From: Paracentrotus lividus
Taxonomy: Eukaryota > Echinodermata > Echinoidea > Camarodonta > Echinidae
Direction of reading: 5' to 3'
NCBI GenBank assembly: GCA_940671915.1
Contig: CALNVZ010000218.1
Coordinates: 840,237 to 904,236 of the forward strand
DNA: 64,000 nucleotides
Made by a program: the position numbers and the translations under genes
The notes under the pieces: model-generated
Told to the model about the DNA's origin: nothing
The model's input: only the letters and a program-made list of their open reading frames with translations
Databases searched by the model: none
Part shown: piece by piece, positions 19,601 to 31,214 of the stretch
How positions within the stretch are numbered: the first letter of the stretch is position 1
Layout of the letters: every line of letters starts with the position of its first letter

Positions 19601-22600
19601 CAGATATTTCTTAAGACTTTCATATACTAAATCTACATTCATTATTAGTCAATTTTCGTTAGTTCTCTCTTGCACAAAGGAGTCCAATATTGCGTTTTGT
19701 GTACATAGATGCATTATGCCAGTCGCCGTTTGTTTTGGGGTCTTACTTTTAATACGTCATTCCGCTAATGAACCAATCAGCTCACAGGGTTTCGGGAATG
19801 TTACCAAAACCTATAGTTTTCCACATTTTTCGTCAAATTGAGACTTTCTTATGAAAAACAAATTTCACTTTCGTTTTTAGAAGGTAATTATCCACTGAAT
19901 AAGCCCAATTTGTTTTTCTAATTTAGTAAACCTTTAAGAAAATCCTTTTGTTCAAAGACGGATACGTACCTGAAAAATGGCCTGATATCAATAACTCAAT
20001 TTTCTATCAAAAGTGGATTTAGTCCCTTCTGCATGTAAGCTTTTCATATGTAACATTCTCTTCTTGTTTCTTTCTTTCCGATGTAGGTCACAGAGGGGTG
20101 GGTTATTGATGTCAACAGAATTACCTTCAAGTGCAAGCACCACCAGCAGACTAAAACCTCCACCCACTGTCTTCAACAAAGTCAAACTGACTCCCGGAAA
20201 ATCTCCAGACACAGTATCCAAATCTTCCACCAGCCCAACATCGGGTGTTAGAAAACTAGCCGTAAGCCCTCCGGCATCTACAGCATCAAAATCAACCAAA
20301 TTGAAAGTTTATAATTCGTCAGCCTCATCATCAAAATCACAAGAAACTCTTTCTAAATCTGGAGATAAAATAACACAATCTTCTGGGACTGTGTCTTTGA
20401 AAAGACCATCAACAATTGAAAATGGAGAGGTAGGTCAACTTATGCAAGTATTATAATTTTCCTTCACCTATTATTTAGTGGAATAANNNNNNNNNNNNNN
20501 NNCCCCCCCCCCCAAAAAAAAAACAAACAAACAAACAAACAAACAAACAAACAAACACAAAAACAAAAACAAAAGTGAACACAAACACAAACACACAACA
20601 AAAAAATAAAAACAAAACAAAACAACAAACAGAGCTATTAATTGCTTATGCCGCTTAAATGGACCAACTGCCTTATTTCAAATCAAATTGTATTATGAAC
20701 TATATATTTTATTGAAATACACTGAAAAAACTTATCCTGCAATGTCCTATTCTTTATTAAATGCCCCTCCACCCCCCCAAAAAAAGGAAAGTAAACAGAG
20801 TGTTACATGTATGTTCAGTAATATCCCTTGACATCCATGAGATTCATGTAGCAAGCTCAAAAGGGAAATCAGGCTCTTTTTTATCAGAAGGCGTACAAAA
20901 TGTGACAGTTTTGAAATTCATATCACCTTGTTTTCAACTTACATGTACACACCGTATACCCCAGTTTGAACTGTAGCTTAAATATGTGCACAAACTTTTC
21001 ATTTTTTGCATGATTTGTGATGGATTCCTAGTCATTTGGTATTTGAGTGCAGCGGCTTTTTTTGTTTTTTAGTTGTGAAAGCTGACTTCAGAGTTTATGC
21101 TAGAATTTTAGAATTGAGCAGTCTATTTCACGTCATTTCAGTCATTATGATCAGACTGTTATATATTTTATGCTCTATATATACAGCACAGGCCGAAAGT
21201 TTGGGGTCACCCTGAAGATTTAAAAGAAAATCATACAATACACTGCATTCTGCATTCATTCAAATGTACTGATACAGAACGATTGTTTTAGGGGAGTACC
21301 TCTAATTCTATTTTCACTCAGATTCCGATGTTCACGCCTCAGTGGGCACAAGATGCAAGAAAATCTTGCAAGTGAAGAGAAGTTTAGGGCTCCGTCATGG
21401 TTCAGTGATTTATCGTATACATAATTTGGCATTTGGCATTATTATTTGGAGATCAAATGAAGCTATGTGCCAAGTTTCATGAAATATCTTGCAGTCAAAT
21501 GGACAAAAATTAACAATGAAAATATGCAAAATTTCACTTTTTGTTGAACCTTTGGCTCTGTGCATAAAGTCGATGTAGGAAGCAATCAATGCCTGACAAA
21601 ATAAATTTGGCCTAAATTCATCAATGAATATTGTTCATTCTACCATGAGTTATTCCATGAAACTTGACACACAGCTCCAGATAGTCACTATCTAACATGA
21701 TCTTGATTCAAATTGCATATCAGGAAAGTCACTGAACCATGACGGAGCCCTAAACTTTCTTCTCATTTGCATGATTTTCTTGTGTATTGTGCCCACTGAG
21801 GCCATTGGGATTTGTTTGAAAATAAAATCAGAGGTACTCCCCCAAAACAATCGTTTTATGTCAGTAATGCAATGTATTGTATGATTTTCTTTTAAATCTG
21901 AGGGTGACCCCAAACTTTTAGCCTGTACTGTACAAATAAATTTTCCTTCAAAAAATGTCTTAGGGGCCATTCCACTGTCGGGAGGACATTTGTTGTTTTC
22001 TTCTTTTTGCTTTATCTCAAATTCAGGTTGTATTTTGGTCTTTAAACTTTTCTGAAATTGTTATTACATTAGGGGACACAGATTAGGTTAGATTTTACCT
22101 TCAAATTGTATGTCCTTATAGGAGAATCCAAACTATACATAGATTTAAGCACATGGGACTACATGCAATTTTTAAAAGTTTTTTAGACTTTGACAGAGAA
22201 CTATCATTTCTTTTGCATTTTTTCCAACTGGATAAGCTTTAGAATGTTAAATCGCACCTAAATTAACAATAAAATTCAATCTTAAGTTACAGAAAAGGTA
22301 TGAAAATTTGAATTATATATCTTGATGGACAAACTGTAACGCGAGTTACCGTAACGCGAGTTACCGACATAAACTCTCCTTGTATTTTATCTGTTCATTT
22401 TTTCTTTACTTTGATGCAGTTGATAGGTTCAAAATATACTACTTTCAGTTTAAAGTTATGTCAACATGGTGTAGTTTGAGGACAATTCGCCTTAACATTC
22501 ATCGTGATTTTTACCATGTCCTTTTTGCGTAACGCGAGTTACCGAAGTTCAAAGACCCGAGAATCCAAATGAGCTTGACCTATATTTTTTTTTTTTAATC

Positions 22601-22941
22601 CATTTGGTAAAAAGTCTATGTCTCCTTTACATGTGGTGCAAAAAGTAACTTGTAGATGTTATCAGTTTGAAAAATAGAGGACTTTAAACTTGAAAGGTAC
22701 CAGTTATTTGTAACGCGAGTTACCGTGGAATGGCCCCTTAGACTTTAATCACTCAACTCAAGCTCAAAAGGCCCTCTGCCAACATGAATATTCTAATGGA
22801 TCATTAAATATTTATAATAATACTTTACATGATTTCTCTAAATTGAACTGTTTTTATTATCTTTTTAATTTCCAGAAGCCAATGGATACGTCCAGTGAAG
22901 CACCACCAAAGGCAAAGATCAAGAAGATTTCATGGCCGTAG
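16523..22941 (+). CDS. C2orf49: Ashwin (C2orf49 homologue), complete, four exons, 237 aa
   Basis: Exons are 16523-16600, 17246-17472, 20087-20429 and 22876-22941. All have AG/GT borders, with junction phases 0, 2 and 0, giving 237 residues (human about 232). The start TDLLHPELLPQ...LVEILEQKHI matches the conserved Ashwin N-terminus (LLHPELLSQ...LLTLEQKNI). TPQPQR-HPRSNRRGR matches PLPQR-LPKNRWGK, and the C-terminus AKIKKISWP matches KIQHVTWP. The middle is Ser/Thr/Pro/Lys-rich and disordered. Ashwin is a nuclear protein; in Xenopus it affects embryonic survival and axis patterning, and in mammals it is linked to the tRNA-ligase complex. It is divergent to CEP162. Confidence 0.93.
17246..17472 (+). 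CDS. C2orf49: Ashwin exon 2
   Basis: Acceptor tttcag|AAACAC and donor AAGGG|gtaata, phase 0 to 2. It encodes KHIKLDGEQRENKEILVEIF, the PQPQR motif and a basic NRRGR segment, the conserved Ashwin core. Confidence 0.92.
17640..17910 (-). mobile_element. Relic of a non-LTR retrotransposon ORF2 C-terminus
   Basis: The minus-strand translation gives TRDHSLKLTKNRCSTRIRQ and TFSQRVINDWN; after a one-base shift it gives EEVVTAPSVTTFKTRLDWI. This is the typical tail of LINE ORF2 proteins (CR1/L2/Jockey-like). It is truncated at both ends, with a stop and a frameshift, in ashwin intron 2. Confidence 0.8.
18140..18310. mobile_element. Possible short TIR element (TACTCC...TTATAAGGAG type)
   Basis: TACAGTACACTCCTATTATA at the left is roughly inverted at the right (CTCCTTATAATGGAAGTGGA). 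The motif CAGTCCACTCC also occurs at 27953 and a related one near 24045. The family is unidentified. Confidence 0.4.
18486..19933. mobile_element. Kolobok-like element: TTAA target, AGG termini, THAP remnant
   Basis: Termini AGGTCTACTAAATTAGAAAA and TTTTCTAATTTAGTAAACCT are inverted and flanked by TTAA on both sides. Kolobok transposons are known for TTAA targets, AGG ends and transposases with THAP domains. At 18865-19002 there is a broken THAP-like segment. The rest holds no long open frame, so the element is a decayed or internally deleted copy in ashwin intron 2. Confidence 0.65.
18865..19002 (+). pseudogene. THAP zinc-finger fragment, probably from a Kolobok transposase
   Basis: It encodes MSNSCVYKGCSKTTEDA, a stop, and then in another frame CLHRFPKEIESFW. 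The C-x4-C pair near a start Met and the LHRFPKE-x-W motif are the hallmarks of the THAP domain (C2CH). The second segment runs into gtaagt, a good donor, so an original intron may be preserved. A frame break separates the halves. Confidence 0.6.
20087..20429 (+). CDS. C2orf49: Ashwin exon 3
   Basis: Acceptor gatgtag|GTCACAG and donor GAGAG|gtaggt, phase 2 to 0. It encodes a low-complexity Ser/Thr/Pro/Lys region including RLKPPPTVFNKVKLTPGKSP and SGVRKLAVSPPAS, similar in composition and position to the human SSSS/KSPP region. Confidence 0.9.
20487..20502. other. Assembly gap (16 N)
   Basis: The N run sits immediately before a C10/A-run compound tract in ashwin intron 3. Confidence 1.
20503..20635 (+). 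repeat. Poly-C / poly-A / (AAAC)n tract
   Basis: A C-run is followed by an A-run and then AAAC/ACAAAC repeats, bordering the gap. Confidence 0.9.
21184..21930. mobile_element. Tc1/mariner-like foldback element, 747 bp
   Basis: Termini CAGCACAGGCCGAAAGTTTG and CAAACTTTTAGCCTGTACTG are inverted and flanked by TA. Pairing continues for about 220 bp per arm (for example TTTGGGGTCACCCT, GGGCTCCGTCATGGTTCA). The ~300-bp centre has no transposase. It lies in ashwin intron 3. Confidence 0.85.
21963..22737. mobile_element. Harbinger-like element with iterated TAACGCGAGTTACCG
   Basis: Perfect 13-bp inverted termini (GGGGCCATTCCAC / GTGGAATGGCCCC) are flanked by direct TTA, the 3-bp target type of PIF/Harbinger elements. 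The near-palindrome TAACGCGAGTTACCG occurs twice in tandem at ~22338-22368, once at ~22530 and once at ~22710. There is no coding capacity. It is only 30 bp from the preceding element. Confidence 0.75.
22876..22941 (+). CDS. C2orf49: Ashwin exon 4 (stop codon)
   Basis: Acceptor ttccag|AAGCCA, stop TAG at 22939-22941. It encodes KPMDTSSEAPPKAKIKKIS and WP, the conserved C-terminal WP end of the family. No AATAAA was identified close downstream. Confidence 0.9.
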   Translation, partial: KPMDTSSEAPPKAKIKKISWP

Positions 22942-23733
22942 AACTCTCTAAGATTTCTATTTATTCATGCCTTTTTAAAGAATATATTGTATGTTGTATC
23001 ATGACAGTACAAGGGAATTTTGCAAGATTACTGTATTTTATAAGCCAAATTGTTCACAATTTTTACTAGTTGTGGAAATTAGCAAGAACATAAATTTTGG
23101 GATTATAAATGGCCTTATAAACATATATAAATTTATACATTGACAGTCTTGCAAAATATGGCTTATTCAGTCATAGTAAAATTATTTAGACATCTTTAAT
23201 CATGGAGTTGTAACTTTAGATAATTTTTGCCCTCGTGAGTTGATGCTCAAGATCTCAACCTCAAATATGTGCAAACAATATGATGTTCATTATTCAAAAA
23301 TGTTGATATAGTTTTACTACAAGGTAACTTAATCCATTTTCCATCCATTCTCAAGCACCTATTAAGTGAACAGATGGTATGTGTCAATTTGATACTTAAC
23401 TCTATCCCATTCCTGATATAACAGAGTGCTTGAGACTGAGCCAATTCGTTATGATGAAATCTTGTTATACTGAAAACAGAGACACGTAGAGTCAGCCATC
23501 TAAAGAAGATCAAGTTCAATTTTTTTTTTTTTTTTTTAAACATAAAACCTATTCTGACTGGGCTTTTTGAAAGGAGACTTTGACTGTGGGGTCAATTTGA
23601 CCATCCTCCCCCTTCCACACCAGAATAAGGTTCAAGGCATCAGTTAACATTGTAATTTTATTAACAATTTTAACATATTTAACATTAAGACTAAATAAGT
23701 TCATTATTGCGGATTGAAATAATTGCTAGAGGG
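22942..23733. other. Ashwin 3' flank
   Basis: AT-rich ashwin 3' UTR and flank with a poly-T at 23521. No other feature seen. Confidence 0.4.
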
Positions 23734-24009
23734 TATTCATTTGTCTCGCAATCTACTATGGTCAACAAGGAAATTGGTGATCACTCTCGCAAAAAGTGAT
23801 CACTAGCTTACAAGTTCACGAGCTTTCGAGTGCCGCTGCAACTCTTTATCAAGTGACGAAAATTAACTGAAAACGTAGTCTATTTATACTTGATAAAGAG
23901 TTGCAGCGGCACTCCAAAGCTCGTGAACTTGTAAGCTAGTGGTCACTTTTTGCGAGAGTGATCACGAATTTCCTTGTTGACCATAGTAGATTGTGAGACA
24001 AATGAATAT
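23734..24009. repeat. Long near-perfect hairpin, 120-bp arms, 35-bp loop
   Basis: Arms 23734-23853 and 23889-24009 are reverse complements with few mismatches (for example CTACTATGGTCAACAAGGAA, GTGCCGCTGCAACTCTTTAT). Transcribed in either direction, it would form a long double-stranded RNA. It may be a foldback MITE; target-site duplications are not obvious. Confidence 0.9.
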
Positions 24010-24278
24010 TTAACATTGTTTAGCAATGCGTTTAATAGTGCAATCCACTCCCTTTATAATAAGCATGTATCCAACAATGTTTTGTTAAAACAAGGCAATT
24101 TTCTGCTGGTCCAATTTTTCAAGCATGTGCAAGATATGTTTTTAGTATAATAATATTTCATGGAAATGAGGTAATAATTGGTTTTGTTCCAAGCACTTCA
24201 TTATAAGAGGAGTATACAACATATAAATATTCTGTGCAGGATAATTCCAAAAAAATTAGTGGTACTCTTTTTATTTAA

Positions 24279-26137
24279 CCCCAACTAGGCTGGGGGGGGG
24301 GGGGGGGGGGGGGGGGGTCCCCCCCTCCTTATCGACGTTTCACACAATATGTTCGCAACGTAAAAAGCTCTCGCCACAATTTCTTGACTTTTTCCCTCCG
24401 AATCTTTTAATGAAAAATATAACTTTACAATTTTGTAGATTAGGTCGCTGGCGACGTGGGTGCCAAGTTTCGGCGCGATCGGCCTAGATCTTAAGGGGGG
24501 GCCTGTTGAGCCCTCAAATGTAAAAATCGGCCACTAATGTAAAAATGCCCTCAAATGTCACAACACGTCAACCACAAATGTAAAAATTGCCCTCAAATGT
24601 CACAACACGTCAACCATAAATGTAAAAATGCCCTCAAATGTCACAACACGTCAACCACAAATGTAAAAATGCCCTCAAATGTCACAACACGTCAACCACA
24701 AATGTAAAAATGACCACTAATGTCATAACATGTCGACCACAAATGTAAAAAGTTTTCATTTTAACCACTAATGTCTGAACATGTCAACCGCAAATGTAAA
24801 AATTCATTCCATATATCATAATAATGCGGAATGTGAACAAAACATTTTCAATTAATATTACACACATGCATACTTCCATAGATACATATGCACACACATG
24901 CACACACTCACACACAGGCACCCACATACACATCACGTATACACACACATACACACCCACACGCATAACGTTTAAACGGGGGAGTGTTCAGTAACAAGAT
25001 TTACTGGTAATGTTTATCAACTATCTGGCTAGCTTGTGTGTAAAAATCGGCATGATCCAATATGGTATGCGTGATTGAACACACATAAAAAAGGCACATT
25101 TTGAAAGTCACATGAGTCCCTTCTCTAGGATATAAACTGAGCAAAAATGGGTAAATTCTTATTTGGAGGCATGTTATAAGTGTCTTTTTTTGTTGTATGT
25201 TTATTAGTATGAGCAAGCTCTAATTCCATCAATCTGGACATGTTTTACGGAAAATTTTATAGAAAATGCCAATTCCCAATCTTTTCAAAATTCAAGCTGA
25301 GCCAAAATTATGGCGTTAACAAAGCAATTTTTCTTGAAAAACTATGCCCATCTATTTGCACATAACTGTCATGACTATGTGAGTAGGAGTCTGAAAATTC
25401 GTGCATGAAATCCCTATGAAGGGGGGGGGGGGGCAGGGTGCATGTCCCCGCTCGATTCTACACCTTTCTTCAAGAGCCTATGGGGGAGGGTCGTTTCGCA
25501 TGAAATGGACGCTTATGCCACACAGGTTGGTAAGGCTATACGGCATCAAACAAAGACTCCATAATAACGCAAGTATTTGCTTGAGACTAACGAAAGTTAC
25601 AATTTTGCACCCAAAAAAGAAAAAAAGAATGCCCAAATGGTGCAATAATTTTTAGATAATTCCATACCCCGTCTTTTTATCTAATCTCTTGTTTTATAAC
25701 ACATAATGATGAATGAAACATAATGAATGAATGAAACATAATACATAAATATAGAAAGATTTTAAAAATCTTTCTATACTATGTATTATGCTTATAATCG
25801 TAATTGAAACATTTTTGTTCCTTTAGCAACATTCCTCATTGTTATAATACTGTGATGAGTTATACATTTGTGGGTGACATGTTAAGACATTAGTGGTTAA
25901 AATGAAAACTTTTTACATTTGTGGTCAACATTTTATGACATTAGTGGTCATTTTTACATTTAATGGTTGACATTGTGTTGATGACATTTGAGGGCATTTG
26001 AGGGCATTTTTACATTTGTGGTTGACGTGTTGAGACATTTGAGGGCATTTTTACATTAGTGGGCGATTTTTACATTTGAGGGCTCAACAGGGGCCTCCTG
26101 CTATATAAACTCCCACAATACCCCGGCCTAGTTAGGG
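24279..26137. mobile_element. piggyBac-like non-autonomous element with subterminal tandem arrays
   Basis: The element is flanked by TTAA and has inverted termini CCCCAACTAGGC / GCCTAGTTAGGG. CCC/GGG ends with a TTAA target fit the piggyBac superfamily. Inside the left end a 41-bp unit containing CCCTCAAATGTCACAACACG and ACCACAAATGTAAAAAT is tandemly repeated about four times (24536-24700). The right end (25865-26085) carries the inverted version. The middle holds an AC/CACACA tract, a 54-bp palindrome at 25738-25791 and G-runs. No transposase frame is evident. Confidence 0.75.
24840..24965. repeat. (AC)n-rich microsatellite
   Basis: Interrupted ACACAC/CATGCA repeats inside the element at 24279-26137. 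Confidence 0.85.
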
Positions 26138-26976
26138 TTAAGGATCATAAAAGTGTAATTGTCCCCTGTTAAACTGTATTTCAAGCATTTCAATTATATT
26201 GTTGCTTATAAGATATCCTTCTTATTAAGAATGTTTGTTGATAATAATCAGGTGACTCTCTATAACATGTACCTGCATGTTGGAGCTAATGTGATTTTAA
26301 AGTGGTTATAATCATCTGTACTGTATTAGGAAGCTCGGAATATCACGTTTCCGAATAATATAAAACAGAAATATGAATTTTGGCAACCAGTGGGATATGT
26401 TGAGCTGATGGGTCACTTTTGCCATGATTAAATTACAAGGGCAGTTGATTTGGTTTAGAGTTCAGCAAATCCCTCAAATGGGCTGTGAGGTTAAAAAGCA
26501 TAAATCTATGAAAAAGGAGAGGGGCTGAAGCCCCCCCCCCCTCCATGGCCCCTGCCTCTACTATGGCGTTATAAGTTTGAATAAAAAAAAGCTAACTGCC
26601 CATTGAGAGAAGGAAAGCCACTATACTTCATATAGTGTGAAGAGTCTATTAGTAGCTAATGAATTGTTGTAGCATCAATTGTATTTTTTTGCTTTTCAGA
26701 CAAAGTAATTTTTTAATGGAATATGAATTCTATTATACAGTAGATATTTGAATATATATATGTTCTTTTATTTCTATTTTACACTATTTTTTAGTATGTG
26801 CAACTTTTAGAAGATCCAGATAATTGTTTATAAGATGTATATTTTGCCGAGGGCGATATGAATCTATTATATTGACGTAAATCAGAAGACAGACGTGACT
26901 ACCGGTACCATTATTAAAAACAAGTTCAACACTTTGAAATCATCTTATTTTGTTCCCTCCTTTTTTGTTTCTTTTG

Positions 26977-27947
26977 TAAACCCCTCAAAAAATGTCTTGC
27001 AATTCAACTTTGAGCCCTCATATCTTTTTATTTGATTTTTTATGATGGTTAAATTTGATATCATTGGAAAGTTGATTTATTCCTTGTCACATTGAAACCC
27101 GATTTGTGATGGTTATGTTATGCTTGAATGCACAGTACTCGCAAACTCGAATGAAAGTCAGAAAAGGAAAGTTGCCAAATGAATGGCTATTGCTTACATC
27201 GAGTTCTTAACTGTATAAAAGGTTTTTGTGTTTCTTTGTGTTTGTTTGGTTTGTGCGTTAGGCGCTCAATACAATGTTGGATACTCTTGGTTGAATGTCA
27301 AATAATGTTTCAGGTAATTTAAGGTAGTATTTGTTGTTAATTTGTTTGTAAAAAGAACTGTTTTAATAACCAGCGAGTGGTTTGAGCATTACTTGTGTAT
27401 TGGTTACATACGGGTTATTGCAAGTTTCCAGCATAACAAATTCGCTACTCATCTCTTTTTCATCCATCTCCAACAAACAAAGCAAGCAGTATCAAAACAA
27501 ACTTTTTTTTTTGTCCATTTCAGCACACAATCGTTCTCTGTTCTTGAACCGTATCTCAACATTTGATAAGCGCGCCATCCTAGCTTTATCAAACGACTAC
27601 TCATGAAAAATAAGCACTGTCAAGCAAAAAGCTTGGGCAAGGCACATTTCTTCTTCCAAACAATAAGTGAAAACATTGAGGAATAATGCATGACCCATTT
27701 AATGATACTCAATAGAAACTCTGCCTTTCAACAATAGCCATTCATTTGGCAACTTTCCACTTCTGACTTTGATTTGTATTCGGGAATACTGTGCATTCAA
27801 GCATTGCACAACCTTTACAAATGGGGTATCAGTGTAAAGAGGAATAAATGAACTTTCCAATGGTATAAAATTAATGAATTATAGACAATTAACAAAAAAG
27901 ATACGAGGACTCACAGTTGAATTGCAAGACATTTTTTGAGGGGTTTA
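26977..27947. mobile_element. Foldback element with ~210-bp inverted ends
   Basis: The left end TAAACCCCTCAAAAAATGTC and the right end GACATTTTTTGAGGGGTTTA are inverted; similarity continues to GCCAAATGAATGGCTATTG. The interior (~27190-27725) has no meaningful coding. A TA target is possible. Superfamily not assigned. Confidence 0.8.
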
Positions 27948-30825
27948 TATACAGTCCACTCCTGTTCAAATGAGTATGGATGCAACAATATTTTGTTGTT
28001 ACAAGAGAATTCACCTGATTCCAATAACAATCATGTTTCTATGTGCCTATGCCTTTTTAATAACAATTCCTATTTTAAATGTAGTTGTTGTCTTGGCCCT
28101 TAGCATCTCGTCACAACGAGAGTTGATTATATTGAGTTTATACACAAGATTGTGTATTTTCAGCTCCATTTTAATTGTTATTTCATATAGGTGTATGCTT
28201 CTGTTTCTTTTATAGCAATTGAGTGCCAAGTGAGAACAATATGTTTTGTAGCTTATGATGACCAAATTATATTCTTCAAGCATTTTAGCCTGAAAGGCTC
28301 ATTTCAGAATGTTTGTAGCAGATAAATTATGTTAATCATTTCTGTTCTTTTGAAACTTCTTCAAAATTTATAAGTGGCAGCCAGAGATCCAGCATTACAT
28401 GTAGCTCTAACAAATCATTTCATCTTTCCTATTGTCTGGAACATTAGCGGATATATTATGCTTGTGCATTAGCCAATAAATTTTTGTCAGAGTTGAGGCT
28501 TGATCCGCTATTGAGCCTCAATAGAAAAGGTATTTGGCTACATTTAAAAAAAAAAAAAGAAGAAAGAAGAATGAATTAGAAGGGAAAAAAAAGAAAAAAG
28601 AAAAGATAAATTAGGAGCTACTAATTCATTGCTAATGCAAAATATTTCAACCAATGGAACATAGGGGGGGGTTAAGAGAGGAACATAGACCATGAAGGGG
28701 TGAAGGTAATCATGTTCGAGATGTTGATTTCTTTTTGTTTATTGATTAATTGATGTTGTGGTGTGGCTGTAGTAGGTTAGAATCAATGATGAGGGCTGGA
28801 GATCATGTTATAGGTGGTTCTTCACCAAGTTGAGTTTGGGAAATTAGCGCCCCTATTCTGATCCAAGAATTAGCCTGATCAGATAATACCAGGATTTTTC
28901 TGTGGTATAGCCCGCTTGATTGGGCAAAATCTAAGCCCAAACCATTAGGATAATTTTTAAACTAGCTAGCTTTGCGGTTTTAGCTCGAAATAGTGCGATA
29001 TATTGTGCAGTTCTGCAAAGGCTTAAAACATAGCCCGTGGGAGTAACATCAACTTCGCGCCTCATATCAACTGCTCCCCCCCCCCCCACCCCGATCCATC
29101 GCAAAGTTCGCAAGTTCGGGCTAGTGAAGAATCGCTCGACATGTGAGGTGAAGTAACAGAGGAATGCAAACATGGTATGGATGGTGTTGGCATGGCAACC
29201 AAGGTTATTGTGGAAAAGGGGTTTCTCCCAGCCCAGTTCCCCAGGTCTTTAATTTAACAGCTTGCTGAACTATAAAACAAAAATGAATATTTGTATCTGG
29301 ATACTAGTAACAGAAAATTTAAAGAGAACGGTCACTAATAGAATCTGCAGTGAAGAGCAATCAAGAAATGAAAATCATGCATCCAGGCCCGTATCCAGGA
29401 TTTTTTTATTTCAGATTTTTGTACACACCAATTTTTGTTAGGACCCTCTGCCTGAACAAGATGACATATATTCAAATATGTTTTAATAGGTCAAGCCTTC
29501 CGCTATTGCTCTTAGTCGGAACAAGAGGGGGTGGTGGGTAGGTGTGTACGTGTGAAAAGCTCTAAAATTGTTCGACATTAGGTACTTTATCCTAAAACTT
29601 TTTGGGGGGAGCAGCGCTGCCAGCCACCAAAACACGCACGCCCGGTTGTAACCATTGCATTATGCCTCTGTTACAATGCAAACCCAGGCACTCCAAAAAG
29701 AAACTACACCTTTGCCATTCAGTGCAATATGCAACCAGTTTTTCGATCCATTGTATGTTTGGTATTGCTGTGACTGGGGCATTAGAAGATGAAGAGTTCA
29801 TGTTGTGATACATTTCTATTGTTTGCCCAACAAATCGATCCATAATCAATTATATCACAATTATTGCTTTAACCACACAAGGACAAAAATATTGATTTTG
29901 TCTTTCAACAAGAACTACAGGGGACTCTTGACTCTTGTTTTACATGGCCAAGTTGGGTGAATAATTGCTGGGCACCTCGGAGCTAGGCCTGAGAACGTAC
30001 CAGATATCATACTTCGAATAGTGTTATATTTTTCTTTACTTCTTTTTCTTTTTACTGTTATTTTATTAATGCAACAATATACACTTTCAAGACACTGACA
30101 AAATAATAGGAAACAGCTAATATACCGACCCTTTCACTGCAGTTCAGATAAACTTTAATTTCATTTCCAAGTGAACTCATCTTGATTTAATAGGCCCTAT
30201 TGTAATGATTTATTTTTATTTTTATTGTTTTTATTTTTAGAGGGGGCTACTTCACGCAGCCGTGAGTCAGGTATTTAGAAATAAAGAGCAGGTGCAAAAT
30301 TTCTTGAATTAAACCTGGTGTATAGTTTTGGTAACAAAAAAAAAAATCGGCATAAAACCGATTAAATATAGTCTCATGTTGTTCACATTGCGCTAAAAGA
30401 CATGTGTGAGAGATTTTGTGATATTCCTTTCACGATTTCCGGTGAATTTCAGTGAAATGTTTGAATCCAAACACAATTTGTAACGGTTTTGAGACCTTTG
30501 CTGGGTTGTCCTGTCCCCCGAACTTCCCGCATGAATGGACCGTAGCGATCTGTGTGTATCACCCACACAAGAGAATCCCCATTGGTTTTCCATGTGAACG
30601 CCTAGTGCACACAAAGCTGTGTCGGGTCCCCGTCTTATCTTTTTTATACTATAATATCGTGAAATAAAGACGTTAAAACGAGATTCCATGTAATATAACT
30701 TTCTTTGTTACAGTTACAGGATTCAGGCTTTCATATTATCTAACTGTGAATCCAAATTAAATTTTTCCTTCTCCCAACACTATACACCAGCTTTAACATT
30801 TGTACTTTCAATGTATGGTATCCCC
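27948..30825. other. Intergenic, no gene recognised
   Basis: AT-rich sequence with A/G-rich tracts (28545-28610), a C-run at 29073 and a dispersed-repeat fragment at 29385-29620. Short open frames lack splice context or family similarity. Confidence 0.4.
29385..29620 (+). repeat. Dispersed repeat fragment (CCCGTATCCAGGATTTTTTT type)
   Basis: It begins with GGCCCGTATCCAGGATTTTT, then a FRFLYTPIF-like translation and a G-run. Related sequences occur inverted at 48960-49370 (ATCCTGGATCTGCCAC) and 52680-52910 (GTGGATCCGCCTC). Confidence 0.5.
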
Positions 30826-30992
30826 TCCCCCCCCCAAAAAAAAAAGGGGGGGTTCAGGGGCGCACACGCCAGTGACTGACACTCTTTTTAATGATCATGC
30901 CGATGATGGACAAATGATACCAAGAAGTTTCTTAAGGAGAAGACAATTGTGAGATGCACGGACTCTAATGTTGGTATATCACTTGCCATGAG

Positions 30993-31214
30993 TCAAGAGA
31001 CGGATTCGTGATGGGTTCGCGACTGTAGTCGAGGAGTCTCCTGAGTCTCCTCTACGTCAAATGAGTTGCGGGGAATTTGAATATGTTCATACCCATGAGT
31101 TTTCCGTCTCAGAACAGTGAGATACCACCTACGGTCTGCAGCTTCTTCTTCTCCTTGCATATCCATTTCGCCTCGGGGAATAAACAAATTGGATATTGCA
31201 TACAAAGGATCCAT
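30993..31214 (-). CDS. Hypothetical minus-strand open segment, 73 codons
   Basis: An ATG-initiated open segment with coding-like mixed composition (FIPRGEMDMQGEEEAADRRW, HGYEHIQIPRNSFDVEE), ending in TGA. No family is recognised and no supporting exons are seen. It may be chance or a relic. Confidence 0.15.
   Translation of the reverse strand: MDPLYAISNLFIPRGEMDMQGEEEAADRRWYLTVLRRKTHGYEHIQIPRNSFDVEETQETPRLQSRTHHESVS

Noticed and set aside
24490..24800. Evenly spaced repeats resembling a CRISPR array
   Set aside because: Eukaryotic DNA; spacers are not unique and the array is inverted at the other end of a TTAA-flanked element.
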